This document shows positions 62,017-64,000 of a stretch of 64,000 nucleotides of DNA, piece by piece; position 1 is the first letter of the stretch; every line of letters starts with the position of its first letter. Below the pieces are notes generated by a model, which saw nothing but the letters and a program-made list of their open reading frames with translations, made no database searches and was not told the DNA's origin. Both the position numbers and the translations under genes were made by a program. The DNA is from Rubrobacter calidifluminis (GTDB taxonomy: Bacteria; Actinomycetota; Rubrobacteria; Rubrobacterales; Rubrobacteraceae): positions 85,058 through 149,057 of the forward strand of contig NZ_JAQKGV010000007.1 of the NCBI RefSeq assembly GCF_028617075.1. The letters run 5' to 3'.

Positions 62017-63416
62017 CACACTCCTTCCAGTACGCCGAGCTCGCTCGGGGAGGCGAAGCGCCCCATCACCGCCGTGGCCGCCGCGACGACCGGGCTCACC
62101 AGGTGCGTCCGGCCGCCCTTGCCCTGCCTCCCCTCGAAGTTGCGGTTGGAGGTCGAGGCGCACCGCTCGCCGGGGGAGAGCTTGTCCGGGTTCATCCCGA
62201 GGCACATCGAGCACCCGGCGGCCCGCCACTCGAAGCCGGCCTGCTTGAAGATCTCGTCGAGCCCCTCCTCCTCGGCCTGCTTCTTGACGCGCATCGAGCC
62301 GGGGACGACCATCGCCCGGATGCCTTCCTTGACCTTGTGTCCTTCGAGGACGCGGGCGGCGGCGCGCAGGTCTTCTATCCGGGCGTTGGTGCACGACCCG
62401 ATGAAGACGGTGTCGACCTCGATCTCTCTCATGGGCGTACCAGGTTTCAGGCCCATGTACTTCAAGGCCCGCTCGTGGGCTTCGTTCTCGGGCTCGGGGA
62501 CGACCCCGTCGAGCGGGACGGTCTGCGCGGGGGTGGTGCCCCAGGAGACGTAGGGCCGGAGCTCGGCGGCGTCGATGACGACCTCCTTGTCGAAGGTCGC
62601 CCCCTCGTCTGTCGGCAGGGTCTTCCAGTACTCGACGGCCTCCTCCCAGGCCTCACCCTTCGGCGCGTACTCGCGGCCCTCCAGGTACTCAAAGGTCTTC
62701 TCGTCCGGGGCGATCATGCCGGCGCGCGCCCCGCCCTCGATGGACATGTTGCACACGGTCATCCGGCCCTCCATCGAGAGCGAGCGGACCGCCTCGCCGC
62801 GGTACTCGATGATGTGCCCGACCCCGCCACCGGTCCCGATCCTGTTGAGGATGCCGAGCATGAGGTCCTTGGCGGTCACGTCCGCCGGAAGCTCTCCCTC
62901 GACCGTTACCGCCATCATCTTCGGCCGGCGCTGCGGCAGCGTCTGGGTGGCCAGGACGTGCTCGACCTCGCTCGTGCCGATCCCGAAGGCCAGCGCCCCG
63001 AAGGCGCCGTGGGTGGCGGTGTGCGAGTCGCCGCAGACGATGACCATCCCGGGCTGGGTGAGGCCCATCTCCGGCCCGATCATGTGCACTATCCCCTGTT
63101 TCGGGGTGCCCCAAGCCTCGAGCTCTATCCCGAAGTCCCGGCAGTTCTTCTCGAGCGCCTCCATCTGCTTGGCGGAGATCCTGTCTTTGACCGGGAGCCC
63201 CAGACCCTCGGTCGGGACGTTGTGGTCCATCGTGGCGAGCGTGAGGTCGGGCCTCCTGACCTTCCGCCCGGCGAGCCTCAGGGCCTCGAAGGCCTGAGGG
63301 CTCGTGACCTCGTGCACGAGATGAAGATCCACGTACAGCAGGTCGGGCTCCCCCTCGCCGCTCCTCACCACGTGCCGCTCCCAGACTTTCTCCGCGAGCG
63401 TCTTCGGCCTACTCAT
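62016..63416 (-). CDS. leuC: 3-isopropylmalate dehydratase large subunit
   Basis: A 466-residue aconitase-superfamily protein. Motifs are [40 protein letters not shown], the first cluster Cys in [20 protein letters not shown] and the other two in [15 protein letters not shown]. It binds a 4Fe-4S cluster. Two ATGs (63419, 63416) follow GGAGG; the second has better spacing. It overlaps the preceding methyltransferase gene by eight bases. No leucine attenuator was seen because the upstream DNA is coding. Confidence 0.96.
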   Translation of the reverse strand: MSRPKTLAEKVWERHVVRSGEGEPDLLYVDLHLVHEVTSPQAFEALRLAGRKVRRPDLTLATMDHNVPTEGLGLPVKDRISAKQMEALEKNCRDFGIELEAWGTPKQGIVHMIGPEMGLTQPGMVIVCGDSHTATHGAFGALAFGIGTSEVEHVLATQTLPQRRPKMMAVTVEGELPADVTAKDLMLGILNRIGTGGGVGHIIEYRGEAVRSLSMEGRMTVCNMSIEGGARAGMIAPDEKTFEYLEGREYAPKGEAWEEAVEYWKTLPTDEGATFDKEVVIDAAELRPYVSWGTTPAQTVPLDGVVPEPENEAHERALKYMGLKPGTPMREIEVDTVFIGSCTNARIEDLRAAARVLEGHKVKEGIRAMVVPGSMRVKKQAEEEGLDEIFKQAGFEWRAAGCSMCLGMNPDKLSPGERCASTSNRNFEGRQGKGGRTHLVSPVVAAATAVMGRFASPSELGVLEGV

Positions 63417-64000
63417 CATCTGCCTCCTTCTTCCTCGCCAGCATGTTGAGGCGAACGTAGTCGATCTCGAGCCCCTCTTCTTTGGCCATCCTCCCCGCCA
63501 CGGCCTGCGCGAAGGGACGGCGCATCCCGCGGGGTAGCCGCATCAGGTGGGCGCGCAGGATGACCGCCTCCAGATACCGCGCGAGCGCCTCCTCGCCCGC
63601 AAAAGGCGTCGGCTTCTCCAGGAGCCGGGCCTCGACCTCCACGAACCCGCTCTCTTGGAGCAACGCCCGCTCCTCCTCCGGGGCCGGGTAGTGCTTGGTG
63701 TCCTCCCAGCCTTCGAAGTACCCCCGGAACGGCTCCTCCTCCATGACCCCCCGCAGCGCCCTCCCGACCCGCGAGATGTTGCCCGCCCCGCCGCACTGCG
63801 CGGCGAGCGTCCCGCCGGGCTTCAAATTGCGCGCGAGGGCGCGGAAGAGCCTGGCGTGGTCCGGGATCCAGTGAAATGTCGCCGTCGAGAAGATGACGTC
63901 CGCCTCCTCCCCGATATCCAGCTCCAGCAGATCCTGCCGCAGAACCCGCACCCTCCCCTCCCCGGCGAAGCGCCTCCCCGCGGCCTCGACCATCTCCCGC
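63409..64000 (-). CDS. SAM-dependent methyltransferase (trans-aconitate methyltransferase-like), partial
   Basis: About 197 C-terminal codons are in the window; the start and the SAM motif I lie beyond position 64000. Visible are [20 protein letters not shown] (motif II), [20 protein letters not shown] and [15 protein letters not shown] (motif III), followed by the cap region [15 protein letters not shown]. These match the trans-aconitate 2-methyltransferase group. The link with LeuC, also an aconitase relative, is notable. It overlaps leuC, so they are cotranscribed. Confidence 0.75.
   Translation of the reverse strand, partial: REMVEAAGRRFAGEGRVRVLRQDLLELDIGEEADVIFSTATFHWIPDHARLFRALARNLKPGGTLAAQCGGAGNISRVGRALRGVMEEEPFRGYFEGWEDTKHYPAPEEERALLQESGFVEVEARLLEKPTPFAGEEALARYLEAVILRAHLMRLPRGMRRPFAQAVAGRMAKEEGLEIDYVRLNMLARKKEADDE

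Noticed and set aside
1..64000. tRNA, rRNA, CRISPR, insertion sequence or prophage
   Set aside because: I looked for TTCGAATCC-type T arms, spaced repeats, transposase motifs and phage genes and found none convincing.

Overview
The window is high-GC, gene-dense DNA of an actinobacterium. GTG and TTG starts with GGAGG-type ribosome sites are common, genes often overlap by a few bases, and F420-type oxidoreductases are present. A HerA-NurA pair next to this gene repertoire makes a Rubrobacter-like (Rubrobacteria) bacterium the best guess. That is an inference from gene content; no rRNA is present to confirm it. I saw no tRNA, rRNA, CRISPR array or intact transposon.

Layout. 1-3.5 kb (minus): M20 peptidase, an unknown protein, a NurA-like nuclease and the start of a HerA-like ATPase, in one overlapping run. 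3.6-6.3 kb (plus): two membrane proteins, a secreted CAP protein and an LPXTG-type surface protein. 6.35-20.2 kb (plus): an exopolysaccharide locus with a TPR protein, a decayed tyrosine-kinase-like gene, an O-antigen-ligase/polymerase, two sulfotransferases, a GT4-type glycosyltransferase, a WecG/TagA transferase, a C39-like peptidase, a polyprenyl-phosphate sugar transferase, an alkaline-phosphatase-superfamily enzyme, a membrane protein and a Wzx-like flippase. Together these look able to build, sulfate, flip and polymerise a surface polysaccharide.

20.2-30.2 kb (mostly minus): FtsX-type ABC exporter, an AT-rich patch with a small secreted protein, a LuxR-type response regulator, a molybdopterin enzyme, an unassigned structured RNA, alkaline phosphatase, Hsp20 divergent from an XRE regulator, and small metabolic proteins. 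30.3-36.6 kb: two ABC-2 exporters around a penicillin-acylase-family hydrolase. The second exporter is translationally coupled to a 71-residue protein behind a roughly 300-nt structured leader with an upstream ORF. 36.6-44.4 kb: drug/detoxification genes (MFS pump, dienelactone hydrolase, AhpD-like, aldo/keto reductase, alcohol dehydrogenase, AraC, VOC) and a WYL regulator divergent from a second copy of the small protein family.

44.4-64 kb: a ClpC/ClpE-like ATPase, PRC-barrel/BON protein, luciferase-like oxidoreductases, QueF, gamma-glutamyltransferase, MutL-MutS, an epimerase coupled to a nucleoside hydrolase that appears to start at AUA, OsmC, a frameshifted amino-acid permease, a tandem DUF427 protein, an F420 enzyme pair, the scar of an Mrr restriction enzyme, and leuC-leuD with a partial methyltransferase.

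The least explained pieces are the structured leader plus small-protein family, the free-standing RNA near 25.9 kb, and the sulfated-polysaccharide locus.
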